Of a DNA stretch of 64,000 nt, positions 1 through 11,476 are shown piece by piece. The stretch is from Gordius sp. MW1 (taxonomy: Eukaryota > Nematomorpha > Gordioida > Gordea > Gordiidae): NCBI GenBank assembly GCA_964036665.1, contig OZ038530.1, positions 6,958,501 through 7,022,500 on the forward strand, written 5' to 3'. The notes beneath the pieces were generated by a model that saw only the letters and a program-made list of their open reading frames with translations, was not told the origin of the DNA and searched no databases. Numbering within the stretch: position 1 is the stretch's first letter; each line of letters starts with the position of its first letter. The position numbers were made by a program, and so were the translations under genes.

Positions 1-65
1 GCCCTCCCCTCGATTTTAAATGATAATACATGGGTGGGAAATAATAAAGTAGGAATCTTGCCTGA

Positions 66-73
66 TTTATAAG
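66..73 (+). promoter_or_regulatory. TATA-like upstream element of the 5S gene (unit 1 example)
   Basis: TTTATAAG, with TATAAG at -29 to -24 from the 5S start. The same motif at the same distance precedes every complete gene in the array and the truncated copy. Units 9 and 64 carry TATAAAG, one base longer. An upstream TATA-like box near -30 is known for RNA polymerase III 5S genes of several invertebrates, fungi and plants. Its role here is inferred from position. Confidence 0.7.
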
Positions 74-96
74 CACAATTTTCGGTTTTGACCAAC

Positions 97-215
97 GGTT
101 ACGACCATATCACGTTGAAAACACCGGTTCCCTTCCGAACACCTAAGTTAAGCAACGTTGAGCCCGGTTAGTACTTGGATGGGTGACCGCTTGGGAATCC
201 CGGGTGTTGTAACCT
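97..215 (+). rRNA. 5S rRNA: 5S rRNA, unit 1 (G48T)
   Basis: The 5S RNA of the large ribosomal subunit, transcribed by RNA polymerase III with TFIIIA. The gene runs from GGTTACGAC to GTTGTAACC plus one T, 119 nt. The two ends pair as a 9-bp helix I with one G-U. CGTTG (17-21) pairs with CAACG (57-61) in helix II, and CCCGG (67-71) pairs with CCGGG (104-108) in helix V. The internal promoter is visible: box A near 146-160 and box C near 176-193. The first T-run is 215-219. This copy has G48T, which opens the 29-48 pair of helix III. Its flank is type C with TTCGGTTTTGACC in place of TTCGCTTTTAACC. The 5' third resembles nematode 5S from memory. Confidence 0.95.
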
Positions 216-219
216 TTTT
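215..219 (+). terminator. Pol III T-run terminator (unit 1 example)
   Basis: Five Ts follow directly on the 3' strand of helix I. This is the standard RNA polymerase III stop and nearly all units have it. Unit 14 is the exception, where it reads TATTT. Confidence 0.85.
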
Positions 220-659
220 AAATACTTTTTTGAATCCAGTTACGATCAGGGGCGATCCTTAGCACATAGGGGACGCCGTAGGAATATATTTGAGAATTAA
301 TTTTTAATTTTAAAGCGCCATTTACGGAGATTTAGGGATTTTATAGTATTTTGCGTCGGACAGAATGCTAGGCTAGGTGTCCGCCCTCAACGGAATTCAC
401 GTATTGGCGTCTGAAAGGGAGTGAGTAAATCGAGAACGCGATAATAAAACTGCGTCGAGCTGTATAATTACTACCTAACGATCAAAAAGTTACATATTCA
501 ATCAAAAAGTTACATATTCCTCGCATTGCGTCATTGATTAGGACAAAATACACACATTTCGATGCCCTCCCCTCGATTTTAAATGATAATACATGGGTGG
601 GAAATAATAAAGTAGGAATCTAGCCTGATTTATAAGCACAATTTTCACTTTTAACCAAC
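220..659 (+). repeat. 5S intergenic spacer (unit 1 example)
   Basis: Non-transcribed spacer shared by all units. It holds TGCGTC at 352, 451 and 527, an inverted repeat CGGACA/TGTCCG at 357-383, and a direct repeat of 19 bp at 481-499 and 501-519 (ATCAAAAAGTTACATATTC). Then come a C-rich stretch at 565-576 and the TATA-like box of unit 2. I see no spliced-leader exon with a splice donor and Sm site, no tRNA or snRNA, and no credible reading frame on either strand. Confidence 0.85.
226..231 (+). terminator. Second T-run, probable backup terminator (unit 1 example)
   Basis: Six Ts begin 11 bp after the start of the first T-run and recur in almost every unit. Units 55 and 56 carry TTTCTT here. 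A backup role is inferred from spacing. Confidence 0.5.
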
Positions 660-778
660 GGTTACGACCATATCACGTTGAAAACACCGGTTCCCTTCCG
701 AACACCGAAGTTAAGCAACGTTGAGCCCGGTTAGTACTTGGATGGGTGACCGCTTGGGAATCCCGGGTGTTGTAACCT
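660..778 (+). rRNA. 5S rRNA: 5S rRNA, unit 2
   Basis: No difference from consensus seen. Flank type A with TTCACTTTT. Downstream spacer reads GGGGGGATCC instead of GGGGCGATCC. Confidence 0.95.
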
Positions 779-1222
779 TTTTAAATACTTTTTTGAATCC
801 AGTTACGATCAGGGGGGATCCTTAGCACATAGGGGACGCCGTAGGAATATATTTGAGAATTAATTTTTAATTTTAAAGCGCCATTTACGGAGATTTAGGG
901 ATTTTATAGTATTTTGCGTCGGACAGAATGCTAGGCTAGGTGTCCGCCCTCAACGGAATTCACGTATTGGCGTCTGAAAGGGAGTGAGTAAATCGAGAAC
1001 GCGATAATAAAACTGCGTCGAGCTGTATAATTACTACCTAACGATCAAAAAGTTACATATTCAATCAAAAAGTTACATATTCCTCGCATTGCGTCATTGA
1101 TTAGGACAAAATACACACATTTCGATGCCCTCCCCTCGATTTTAAATGATAATACATGGGTGGGAAATAATAAAGTAGGAATCTAGCCTGATTTATAAGC
1201 ACAATTTTCACTTTTAACCAAC

Positions 1223-1341
1223 GGTTACGACCATATCACGTTGAAAACACCGGTTCCCTTCCGAACACCGAAGTTAAGCAACGTTGAGCCCGGTTAGTAC
1301 TTGGATGGGTGACCGCTTGGGAATCCCGGGTGTTGTAACCT
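1223..1341 (+). rRNA. 5S rRNA: 5S rRNA, unit 3
   Basis: Consensus gene. Like unit 2 in flank (type A, TTCACTTTT) and in the GGGGGGATCC spacer variant, so units 2 and 3 are a recent tandem copy. Confidence 0.95.
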
Positions 1342-1785
1342 TTTTAAATACTTTTTTGAATCCAGTTACGATCAGGGGGGATCCTTAGCACATAGGGGAC
1401 GCCGTAGGAATATATTTGAGAATTAATTTTTAATTTTAAAGCGCCATTTACGGAGATTTAGGGATTTTATAGTATTTTGCGTCGGACAGAATGCTAGGCT
1501 AGGTGTCCGCCCTCAACGGAATTCACGTATTGGCGTCTGAAAGGGAGTGAGTAAATCGAGAACGCGATAATAAAACTGCGTCGAGCTGTATAATTACTAC
1601 CTAACGATCAAAAAGTTACATATTCAATCAAAAAGTTACATATTCCTCGCATTGCGTCATTGATTAGGACAAAATACACACATTTCGATGCCCTCCCCTC
1701 GATTTTAAATGATAATACATGGGTGGGAAATAAAAAAGTAGGAATCTTGCCTGATTTATAAGCACAATTTTCGCTTTTAACCAAC

Positions 1786-1904
1786 GGTTACGACCATATC
1801 ACGTTGAAAACACCGGTTCCCTTCCGAACACCTAAGTTAAGCAACGTTGAGCCCGGTTAGTACTTGGATGGGTGACCGCTTAGGAATCCCGGGTGTTGTA
1901 ACCT
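1786..1904 (+). rRNA. 5S rRNA: 5S rRNA, unit 4 (G48T, G97A)
   Basis: Shares G48T with units 1 and 12. G97A changes the last base of box C (CTTAGGAAT). Flank type B. Confidence 0.93.
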
Positions 1905-2348
1905 TTTTAAATACTTTTTTGAATCCAGTTACGATCAGGGGCGATCCTTAGCACATAGGGGACGCCGTAGGAATATATTTGAGAATTAATTTTTAATTTT
2001 AAAGCGCCATTTACGGAGATTTAGGGATTTTATAGTATTTTGCGTCGGACAGAATGCTAGGCTAGGTGTCCGCCCTCAACGGAATTCACGTATTGGCGTC
2101 TGAAAGGGAGTGAGTAAATCGAGAACGCGATAATAAAACTGCGTCGAGCTGTATAATTACTACCTAACGATCAAAAAGTTACATATTCAATCAAAAAGTT
2201 ACATATTCCTCGCATTGCGTCATTGATTAGGACAAAATACACACATTTCGATGCCCTCCCCTCGATTTTAAATGATAATACATGGGTGGGAAATAATAAA
2301 GTAGGAATCTAGCCTGATTTATAAGCACAATTTTCACTTTTAACCAAC

Positions 2349-2467
2349 GGTTACGACCATATCACGTTGAAAACACCGGTTCCCTTCCGAACACCGAAGT
2401 TAAGCAACGTTGAGCCCGGTTAGTACTTGGATGGGTGACCGCTTGGGAATCCCGGGTGTTGTAACCT
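2349..2467 (+). rRNA. 5S rRNA: 5S rRNA, unit 5
   Basis: Consensus gene, flank type A with TTCACTTTT. The matching copy is unit 60. Confidence 0.95.
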
Positions 2468-2911
2468 TTTTAAATACTTTTTTGAATCCAGTTACGATCA
2501 GGGGCGATCCTTAGCACATAGGGGACGCCGTAGGAATATATTTGAGAATTAATTTTTAATTTTAAAGCGCCATTTACGGAGATTTAGGGATTTTATAGTA
2601 TTTTGCGTCGGACAGAATGCTAGGCTAGGTGTCCGCCCTCAACGGAATTCACGTATTGGCGTCTGAAAGGGAGTGAGTAAATCGAGAACGCGATAATAAA
2701 ACTGCGTCGAGCTGTATAATTACTACCTAACAATCAAAAAGTTACATATTCAATCAAAAAGTTACATATTCCTCGCATTGCGTCATTGATTAGGACAAAA
2801 TACACACATTTCGATGCCCTCCCCTTGATTTTAAATGATAATACATGGGTGGGAAATAAAAAAGTAGGAATCTTGCCTGATTTATAAGCACAATTTTCGC
2901 TTTTAACCAAC

Positions 2912-3030
2912 GGTTACGACCATATCACGTTGAAAACACCGGTTCCCTTCCGAACACCGAAGTTAAGCAACGTTGAGCCCGGTTAGTACTTGGATGGGTG
3001 ACCGCTTGGGAATCCCGGGTGTTGTAACCT
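2912..3030 (+). rRNA. 5S rRNA: 5S rRNA, unit 6
   Basis: Consensus gene, flank type B. The preceding spacer carries CCCCTTGATT (usual CCCCTCGATT), shared with units 13, 59, 61 and 67. Confidence 0.95.
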
Positions 3031-3474
3031 TTTTAAATACTTTTTTGAATCCAGTTACGATCAGGGGCGATCCTTAGCACATAGGGGACGCCGTAGGAAT
3101 ATATTTGAGAATTAATTTTTAATTTTAAAGCGCCATTTACGGAGATTTAGGGATTTTATAGTATTTTGCGTCGGACAGAATGCTAGGCTAGGTGTCCGCC
3201 CTCAACGGAATTCACGTATTGGCGTCTGAAAGGGAGTGAGTAAATCGAGAACGCGATAATAAAACTGCGTCGAGCTGTATAATTACTACCTAACGATCAA
3301 AAAGTTACATATTCAATCAAAAAGTTACATATTCCTCGCATTGCGTCATTGATTAGGACAAAATACACACATTTCGATGCCCTCCCCTCGATTTTAAATG
3401 ATAATACATGGGTGGGAAATAATAAAGTAGGAATCTAGCCTGATTTATAAGCACAATTTTCGCTTTTAACCAAC

Positions 3475-3593
3475 GGTTACGACCATATCACGTTGAAAAC
3501 ACCGGTTCCCTTCCGAACACCGAAGTTAAGCAACGTTGAGCCCGGTTAGTACTTGGATGGGTGACCGCTTGGGAATCCCGGGTGTTGTAACCT
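3475..3593 (+). rRNA. 5S rRNA: 5S rRNA, unit 7
   Basis: Consensus gene, flank type A. Corresponds to unit 62. Confidence 0.95.
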
Positions 3594-4037
3594 TTTTAAA
3601 TACTTTTTTGAATCCAGTTACGATCAGGGGCGATCCTTAGCACATAGGGGACGCCGTAGGAATATATTTGAGAATTAATTTTTAATTTTAAAGCGCCATT
3701 TACGGAGATTTAGGGATTTTATAGTATTTTGCGTCGGACAGAATGCTAGGCTAGGTGTCCGCCCTCAACGGAATTCACGTATTGGCGTCTGAAAGGGAGT
3801 GAGTAAATCGAGAACGCGATAATAAAACTGCGTCGAGCTGTATAATTACTACCTAACAATCAAAAAGTTACATATTCAATCAAAAAGTTACATATTCCTC
3901 GCATTGCGTCATTGATTAGGACAAAATACACACATTTCGATGCCCTCCCCTCGATTTTAAATGATAATACATGGGTGGGAAATAAAAAAGTAGGAATCTT
4001 GCCTGATTTATAAGCACAATTTTCGCTTTTAACCAAC

Positions 4038-4156
4038 GGTTACGACCATATCACGTTGAAAACACCGGTTCCCTTCCGAACACCGAAGTTAAGCAACGTT
4101 GAGCCCGGTTAGTACTTGGATGGGTGACCGCTTGGGAATCCCGGGTGTTGTAACCT
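4038..4156 (+). rRNA. 5S rRNA: 5S rRNA, unit 8
   Basis: Consensus gene, flank type B. Corresponds to unit 63. Confidence 0.95.
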
Positions 4157-4601
4157 TTTTAAATACTTTTTTGAATCCAGTTACGATCAGGGGCGATCCT
4201 TAGCACATAGGGGACGCCGTAGGAATATATTTGAGAATTAATTTTTAATTTTAAAGCGCCATTTACGGAGATTTAGGGATTTTATAGTATTTTGCGTCGG
4301 ACAGAATGCTAGGCTAGGTGTCCGCCCTCAACGGAATTCACGTATTGGCGTCTGAAAGGGAGTGAGTAAATCGAGAACGCGATAATAAAACTGCGTCGAG
4401 CTGTATAATTACTACCTAACGATCAAAAAGTTACATATTCAATCAAAAAGTTACATATTCCTCGCATTGCGTCATTGATTAGGACAAAATACACACATTT
4501 CGATGCCCTCCCCTCGATTTTAAATGATAATACATGGGTGGGAAATAATAAAGTAGGAATCTAGCCTGATTTATAAAGCACAATTTTCGCTTTTAACCAA
4601 C

Positions 4602-4720
4602 GGTTACGACCATATCACGTTGAAAACACCGGTTCCCTTCCGAACACCGAAGTTAAGCAACGTTGAGCCCGGTTAGTACTTGGATGGGTGACCGCTTGGG
4701 AATCCCGGGTGTTGTAACCT
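4602..4720 (+). rRNA. 5S rRNA: 5S rRNA, unit 9
   Basis: Consensus gene, flank type A. One extra A makes the upstream box TATAAAGC and shifts it by 1 bp. The only other copy like this is unit 64. Confidence 0.95.
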
Positions 4721-5164
4721 TTTTAAATACTTTTTTGAATCCAGTTACGATCAGGGGCGATCCTTAGCACATAGGGGACGCCGTAGGAATATATTTGAGA
4801 ATTAATTTTTAATTTTAAAGCGCCATTTACGGAGATTTAGGGATTTTATAGTATTTTGCGTCGGACAGAATGCTAGGCTAGGTGTCCGCCCTCAACGGAA
4901 TTCACGTATTGGCGTCTGAAAGGGAGTGAGTAAATCGAGAACGCGATAATAAAACTGCGTCGAGCTGTATAATTACTACCTAACAATCAAAAAGTTACAT
5001 ATTCAATCAAAAAGTTACATATTCCTCGCATTGCGTCATTGATTAGGACAAAATACACACATTTCGATGCCCTCCCCTCGATTTTAAATGATAATACATG
5101 GGTGGGAAATAAAAAAGTAGGAATCTTGCCTGATTTATAAGCACAATTTTCGCTTTTAACCAAC

Positions 5165-5283
5165 GGTTACGACCATATCACGTTGAAAACACCGGTTCCC
5201 TTCCGAACACCGAAGTTAAGCAACGTTGAGCCCGGTTAGTACTTGGATGGGTGACCGCTTGGGAATCCCGGGTGTTGTAACCT
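5165..5283 (+). rRNA. 5S rRNA: 5S rRNA, unit 10
   Basis: Consensus gene, flank type B. Corresponds to unit 65. Confidence 0.95.
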
Positions 5284-5727
5284 TTTTAAATACTTTTTTG
5301 AATCCAGTTACGATCAGGGGCGATCCTTAGCACATAGGGGACGCCGTAGGAATATATTTGAGAATTAATTTTTAATTTTAAAGCGCCATTTACGGAGATT
5401 TAGGGATTTTATAGTATTTTGCGTCGGACAGAATGCTAGGCTAGGTGTCCGCCCTCAACGGAATTCACGTATTGGCGTCTGAAAGGGAGTGAGTAAATCG
5501 AGAACGCGATAATAAAACTGCGTCGAGCTGTATAATTACTACCTAACAATCAAAAAGTTACATATTCAATCAAAAAGTTACATATTCCTCGCATTGCGTC
5601 ATTGATTAGGACAAAATACACACATTTCGATGCCCTCCCCTCGATTTTAAATGATAATACATGGGTGGGAAATAAAAAAGTAGGAATCTTGCCTGATTTA
5701 TAAGCACAATTTTCGCTTTTAACCAAC

Positions 5728-5846
5728 GGTTACGACCATATCACGTTGAAAACACCGGTTCCCTTCCGAACACCGAAGTTAAGCAACGTTGAGCCCGGTT
5801 AGTACTTGGATGGGTGACCGCTTGGGAATCCCGGGTGTTGTAACCT
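5728..5846 (+). rRNA. 5S rRNA: 5S rRNA, unit 11
   Basis: Consensus gene, flank type B (breaks the A/B alternation). Spacer has GGGGGGATCC as in units 2 and 3, and ATTGAATAGG near 6166. Confidence 0.95.
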
Positions 5847-6290
5847 TTTTAAATACTTTTTTGAATCCAGTTACGATCAGGGGGGATCCTTAGCACATAG
5901 GGGACGCCGTAGGAATATATTTGAGAATTAATTTTTAATTTTAAAGCGCCATTTACGGAGATTTAGGGATTTTATAGTATTTTGCGTCGGACAGAATGCT
6001 AGGCTAGGTGTCCGCCCTCAACGGAATTCACGTATTGGCGTCTGAAAGGGAGTGAGTAAATCGAGAACGCGATAATAAAACTGCGTCGAGCTGTATAATT
6101 ACTACCTAACGATCAAAAAGTTACATATTCAATCAAAAAGTTACATATTCCTCGCATTGCGTCATTGAATAGGACAAAATACACACATTTCGATGCCCTC
6201 CCCTCGATTTTAAATGATAATACATGGGTGGGAAATAATAAAGTAGGAATCTTGCCTGATTTATAAGCACAATTTTCGCTTTTAACCAAC

Positions 6291-6409
6291 GGTTACGACC
6301 ATATCACGTTGAAAACACCGGTTCCCTTCCGAACACCTAAGTTAAGCAACGTTGAGCCCGGTTAGTACTTGGATGGGTGACCGCTTGGGAATCCCGGGTG
6401 TTGTAACCT
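6291..6409 (+). rRNA. 5S rRNA: 5S rRNA, unit 12 (G48T)
   Basis: G48T as in units 1 and 4, flank type C as in unit 1. No counterpart in the copy of this region starting at unit 60. Confidence 0.93.
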
Positions 6410-6853
6410 TTTTAAATACTTTTTTGAATCCAGTTACGATCAGGGGCGATCCTTAGCACATAGGGGACGCCGTAGGAATATATTTGAGAATTAATTTTTA
6501 ATTTTAAAGCGCCATTTACGGAGATTTAGGGATTTTATAGTATTTTGCGTCGGACAGAATGCTAGGCTAGGTGTCCGCCCTCAACGGAATTCACGTATTG
6601 GCGTCTGAAAGGGAGTGAGTAAATCGAGAACGCGATAATAAAACTGCGTCGAGCTGTATAATTACTACCTAACAATCAAAAAGTTACATATTCAATCAAA
6701 AAGTTACATATTCCTCGCATTGCGTCATTGATTAGGACAAAATACACACATTTCGATGCCCTCCCCTTGATTTTAAATGATAATACATGGGTGGGAAATA
6801 AAAAAGTAGGAATCTTGCCTGATTTATAAGCACAATTTTCGCTTTTAACCAAC

Positions 6854-6972
6854 GGTTACGACCATATCACGTTGAAAACACCGGTTCCCTTCCGAACACC
6901 GAAGTTAAGCAACGTTGAGCCCGGTTAGTACTTGGATGGGTGACCGCTTGGGAATCCCGGGTGTTGTAACCT
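6854..6972 (+). rRNA. 5S rRNA: 5S rRNA, unit 13
   Basis: Consensus gene, flank type B, preceded by CCCCTTGATT. Corresponds to unit 67. Confidence 0.95.
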
Positions 6973-7416
6973 TTTTAAATACTTTTTTGAATCCAGTTAC
7001 GATCAGGGGCGATCCTTAGCACATAGGGGACGCCGTAGGAATATATTTGAGAATTAATTTTTAATTTTAAAGCGCCATTTACGGAGATTTAGGGATTTTA
7101 TAGTATTTTGCGTCGGACAGAATGCTAGGCTAGGTGTCCGCCCTCAACGGAATTCACGTATTGGCGTCTGAAAGGGAGTGAGTAAATCGAGAACGCGATA
7201 ATAAAACTGCGTCGAGCTGTATAATTACTACCTAACGATCAAAAAGTTACATATTCAATCAAAAAGTTACATATTCCTCGCATTGCGTCATTGATTAGGA
7301 CAAAATACACACATTTCGATGCCCTCCCCTCGATTTTAAATGATAATACATGGGTGGGAAATAATAAAGTAGGAATCTAGCCTGATTTATAAGCACAATT
7401 TTCGCTTTTAACCAAC

Positions 7417-7535
7417 GGTTACGACCATATCACGTTGAAAACACCGGTTCCCTTCCGAACACCGAAGTTAAGCAACGTTGAGCCCGGTTAGTACTTGGAT
7501 GGGTGACCGCTTGGGAATCCCGGGTGTTGTAACCT
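7417..7535 (+). rRNA. 5S rRNA: 5S rRNA, unit 14 (broken first terminator)
   Basis: Gene body is consensus, but the T-run right after it reads TATTT, so the first pol III stop is lost. The six-T run about 11 bp on is intact. Flank type A. Confidence 0.93.
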
Positions 7536-7979
7536 ATTTAAATACTTTTTTGAATCCAGTTACGATCAGGGGCGATCCTTAGCACATAGGGGACGCCGTA
7601 GGAATATATTTGAGAATTAATTTTTAATTTTAAAGCGCCATTTACGGAGATTTAGGGATTTTATAGTATTTTGCGTCGGACAGAATGCTAGGCTAGGTGT
7701 CCGCCCTCAACGGAATTCACGTATTGGCGTCTGAAAGGGAGTGAGTAAATCGAGAACGCGATAATAAAACTGCGTCGAGCTGTATAATTACTACCTAACA
7801 ATCAAAAAGTTACATATTCAATCAAAAAGTTACATATTCCTCGCATTGCGTCATTGATTAGGACAAAATACACACATTTCGATGCCCTCCCCTCGATTTT
7901 AAATGATAATACATGGGTGGGAAATAAAAAAGTAGGAATCTTGCCTGATTTATAAGCACAATTTTCGCTTTTAACCAAC

Positions 7980-8098
7980 GGTTACGACCATATCACGTTG
8001 AAAACACCGGTTCCCTTCCGAACACCGAAGTTAAGCAACGTTGAGCCCGGTTAGTACTTGGATGGGTGACCGCTTGGGAATCCCGGGTGTTGTAACCT
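7980..8098 (+). rRNA. 5S rRNA: 5S rRNA, unit 15
   Basis: Consensus gene, flank type B. Corresponds to unit 69. Confidence 0.95.
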
Positions 8099-8542
8099 TT
8101 TTAAATACTTTTTTGAATCCAGTTACGATCAGGGGCGATCCTTAGCACATAGGGGACGCCGTAGGAATATATTTGAGAATTAATTTTTAATTTTAAAGCG
8201 CCATTTACGGAGATTTAGGGATTTTATAGTATTTTGCGTCGGACAGAATGCTAGGCTAGGTGTCCGCCCTCAACGGAATTCACGTATTGGCGTCTGAAAG
8301 GGAGTGAGTAAATCGAGAACGCGATAATAAAACTGCGTCGAGCTGTATAATTACTACCTAACGATCAAAAAGTTACATATTCAATCAAAAAGTTACATAT
8401 TCCTCGCATTGCGTCATTGATTAGGACAAAATACACACATTTCGATGCCCTCCCCTCGATTTTAAATGATAATACATGGGTGGGAAATAATAAAGTAGGA
8501 ATCTAGCCTGATTTATAAGCACAATTTTCGCTTTTAACCAAC

Positions 8543-8661
8543 GGTTACGACCATATCACGTTGAAAACACCGGTTCCCTTCCGAACACCGAAGTTAAGCA
8601 ACGTTGAGCCCGGTTAGTACTTGGATGGGTGACCGCTTGGGAATCCCGGGTGTTGTAACCT
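8543..8661 (+). rRNA. 5S rRNA: 5S rRNA, unit 16
   Basis: Consensus gene, flank type A. Corresponds to unit 70. Confidence 0.95.
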
Positions 8662-9105
8662 TTTTAAATACTTTTTTGAATCCAGTTACGATCAGGGGCG
8701 ATCCTTAGCACATAGGGGACGCCGTAGGAATATATTTGAGAATTAATTTTTAATTTTAAAGCGCCATTTACGGAGATTTAGGGATTTTATAGTATTTTGC
8801 GTCGGACAGAATGCTAGGCTAGGTGTCCGCCCTCAACGGAATTCACGTATTGGCGTCTGAAAGGGAGTGAGTAAATCGAGAACGCGATAATAAAACTGCG
8901 TCGAGCTGTATAATTACTACCTAACAATCAAAAAGTTACATATTCAATCAAAAAGTTACATATTCCTCGCATTGCGTCATTGATTAGGACAAAATACACA
9001 CATTTCGATGCCCTCCCCTCGATTTTAAATGATAATACATGGGTGGGAAATAAAAAAGTAGGAATCTTGCCTGATTTATAAGCACAATTTTCGCTTTTAA
9101 CCAAC

Positions 9106-9224
9106 GGTTACGACCATATCACGTTGAAAACACCGGTTCCCTTCCGAACACCGAAGTTAAGCAACGTTGAGCCCGGTTAGTACTTGGATGGGTGACCGCT
9201 TGGGAATCCCGGGTGTTGTAACCT
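9106..9224 (+). rRNA. 5S rRNA: 5S rRNA, unit 17
   Basis: Consensus gene, flank type B. Corresponds to unit 71. Confidence 0.95.
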
Positions 9225-9668
9225 TTTTAAATACTTTTTTGAATCCAGTTACGATCAGGGGCGATCCTTAGCACATAGGGGACGCCGTAGGAATATATTT
9301 GAGAATTAATTTTTAATTTTAAAGCGCCATTTACGGAGATTTAGGGATTTTATAGTATTTTGCGTCGGACAGAATGCTAGGCTAGGTGTCCGCCCTCAAC
9401 GGAATTCACGTATTGGCGTCTGAAAGGGAGTGAGTAAATCGAGAACGCGATAATAAAACTGCGTCGAGCTGTATAATTACTACCTAACGATCAAAAAGTT
9501 ACATATTCAATCAAAAAGTTACATATTCCTCGCATTGCGTCATTGATTAGGACAAAATACACACATTTCGATGCCCTCCCCTCGATTTTAAATGATAATA
9601 CATGGGTGGGAAATAATAAAGTAGGAATCTAGCCTGATTTATAAGCACAATTTTCGCTTTTAACCAAC

Positions 9669-9787
9669 GGTTACGACCATATCACGTTGAAAACAGCGGT
9701 TCCCTTCCGAACACCGAAGTTAAGCAACGTTGAGCCCGGTTAGTACTTGGATGGGTGACCGCTTGGGAATCCCGGGTGTTGTAACCT
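9669..9787 (+). rRNA. 5S rRNA: 5S rRNA, unit 18 (C28G)
   Basis: C28G (ACAGCGG for ACACCGG) at the base of helix III. Shared with units 23, 72, 78 and 84. Flank type A. Confidence 0.93.
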
Positions 9788-10231
9788 TTTTAAATACTTT
9801 TTTGAATCCAGTTACGATCAGGGGCGATCCTTAGCACATAGGGGACGCCGTAGGAATATATTTGAGAATTAATTTTTAATTTTAAAGCGCCATTTACGGA
9901 GATTTAGGGATTTTATAGTATTTTGCGTCGGACAGAATGCTAGGCTAGGTGTCCGCCCTCAACGGAATTCACGTATTGGCGTCTGAAAGGGAGTGAGTAA
10001 ATCGAGAACGCGATAATAAAACTGCGTCGAGCTGTATAATTACTACCTAACAATCAAAAAGTTACATATTCAATCAAAAAGTTACATATTCCTCGCATTG
10101 CGTCATTGATTAGGACAAAATACACACATTTCGATGCCCTCCCCTCGATTTTAAATGATAATACATGGGTGGGAAATAAAAAAGTAGGAATCTTGCCTGA
10201 TTTATAAGCACAATTTTCGCTTTTAACCAAC

Positions 10232-10350
10232 GGTTACGACCATATCACGTTGAAAACACCGGTTCCCTTCCGAACACCGAAGTTAAGCAACGTTGAGCCC
10301 GGTTAGTACTTGGATGGGTGACCGCTTGGGAATCCCGGGTGTTGTAACCT
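10232..10350 (+). rRNA. 5S rRNA: 5S rRNA, unit 19
   Basis: Consensus gene, type B. The following spacer has TACGGCGATT (usual TACGGAGATT), a marker that always follows a C28G unit or its copy. Confidence 0.95.
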
Positions 10351-10794
10351 TTTTAAATACTTTTTTGAATCCAGTTACGATCAGGGGCGATCCTTAGCAC
10401 ATAGGGGACGCCGTAGGAATATATTTGAGAATTAATTTTTAATTTTAAAGCGCCATTTACGGCGATTTAGGGATTTTATAGTATTTTGCGTCGGACAGAA
10501 TGCTAGGCTAGGTGTCCGCCCTCAACGGAATTCACGTATTGGCGTCTGAAAGGGAGTGAGTAAATCGAGAACGCGATAATAAAACTGCGTCGAGCTGTAT
10601 AATTACTACCTAACGATCAAAAAGTTACATATTCAATCAAAAAGTTACATATTCCTCGCATTGCGTCATTGATTAGGACAAAATACACACATTTCGATGC
10701 CCTCCCCTCGATTTTAAATGATAATACATGGGTGGGAAATAAAAAAGTAGGAATCTTGCCTGATTTATAAGCACAATTTTCGCTTTTAACCAAC

Positions 10795-10913
10795 GGTTAC
10801 GACCATATCACGTTGAAAACACCGGTTCCCTTCCGAACACCGAAGTTAAGCAACGTTGAGCCCGGTTAGTACTTGGATGGGTGACCGCTTGGGAATCCCG
10901 GGTGTTGTAACCT
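10795..10913 (+). rRNA. 5S rRNA: 5S rRNA, unit 20
   Basis: Consensus gene, second type B unit in a row. Downstream GAATCGAG replaces GAATCCAG. Confidence 0.95.
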
Positions 10914-11357
10914 TTTTAAATACTTTTTTGAATCGAGTTACGATCAGGGGCGATCCTTAGCACATAGGGGACGCCGTAGGAATATATTTGAGAATTAATT
11001 TTTAATTTTAAAGCGCCATTTACGGAGATTTAGGGATTTTATAGTATTTTGCGTCGGACAGAATGCTAGGCTAGGTGTCCGCCCTCAACGGAATTCACGT
11101 ATTGGCGTCTGAAAGGGAGTGAGTAAATCGAGAACGCGATAATAAAACTGCGTCGAGCTGTATAATTACTACCTAACGATCAAAAAGTTACATATTCAAT
11201 CAAAAAGTTACATATTCCTCGCATTGCGTCATTGATTAGGACAAAATACACACATTTCGATGCCCTCCCCTCGATTTTAAATGATAATACATGGGTGGGA
11301 AATAATAAAGTAGGAATCTAGCCTGATTTATAAGCACAATTTTCGCTTTTAACCAAC

Positions 11358-11476
11358 GGTTACGACCATATCACGTTGAAAACACCGGTTCCCTTCCGAA
11401 CACCGAAGTTAAGCAACGTTGAGCCCGGTTAGTACTTGGATGGGTGACCGCTTGGGAATCCCGGGTGTTGTAACCT
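11358..11476 (+). rRNA. 5S rRNA: 5S rRNA, unit 21
   Basis: Consensus gene, flank type A. Corresponds to unit 76. Confidence 0.95.

Noticed and set aside
220-659. Spliced-leader, U-snRNA or tRNA gene linked to the 5S unit
   Set aside because: I read both strands for a leader exon with a GT donor and a downstream Sm site, and for A and B boxes. AATATATTTGAG resembles a leader end but is followed by AATT, not GT, and no Sm site fits.
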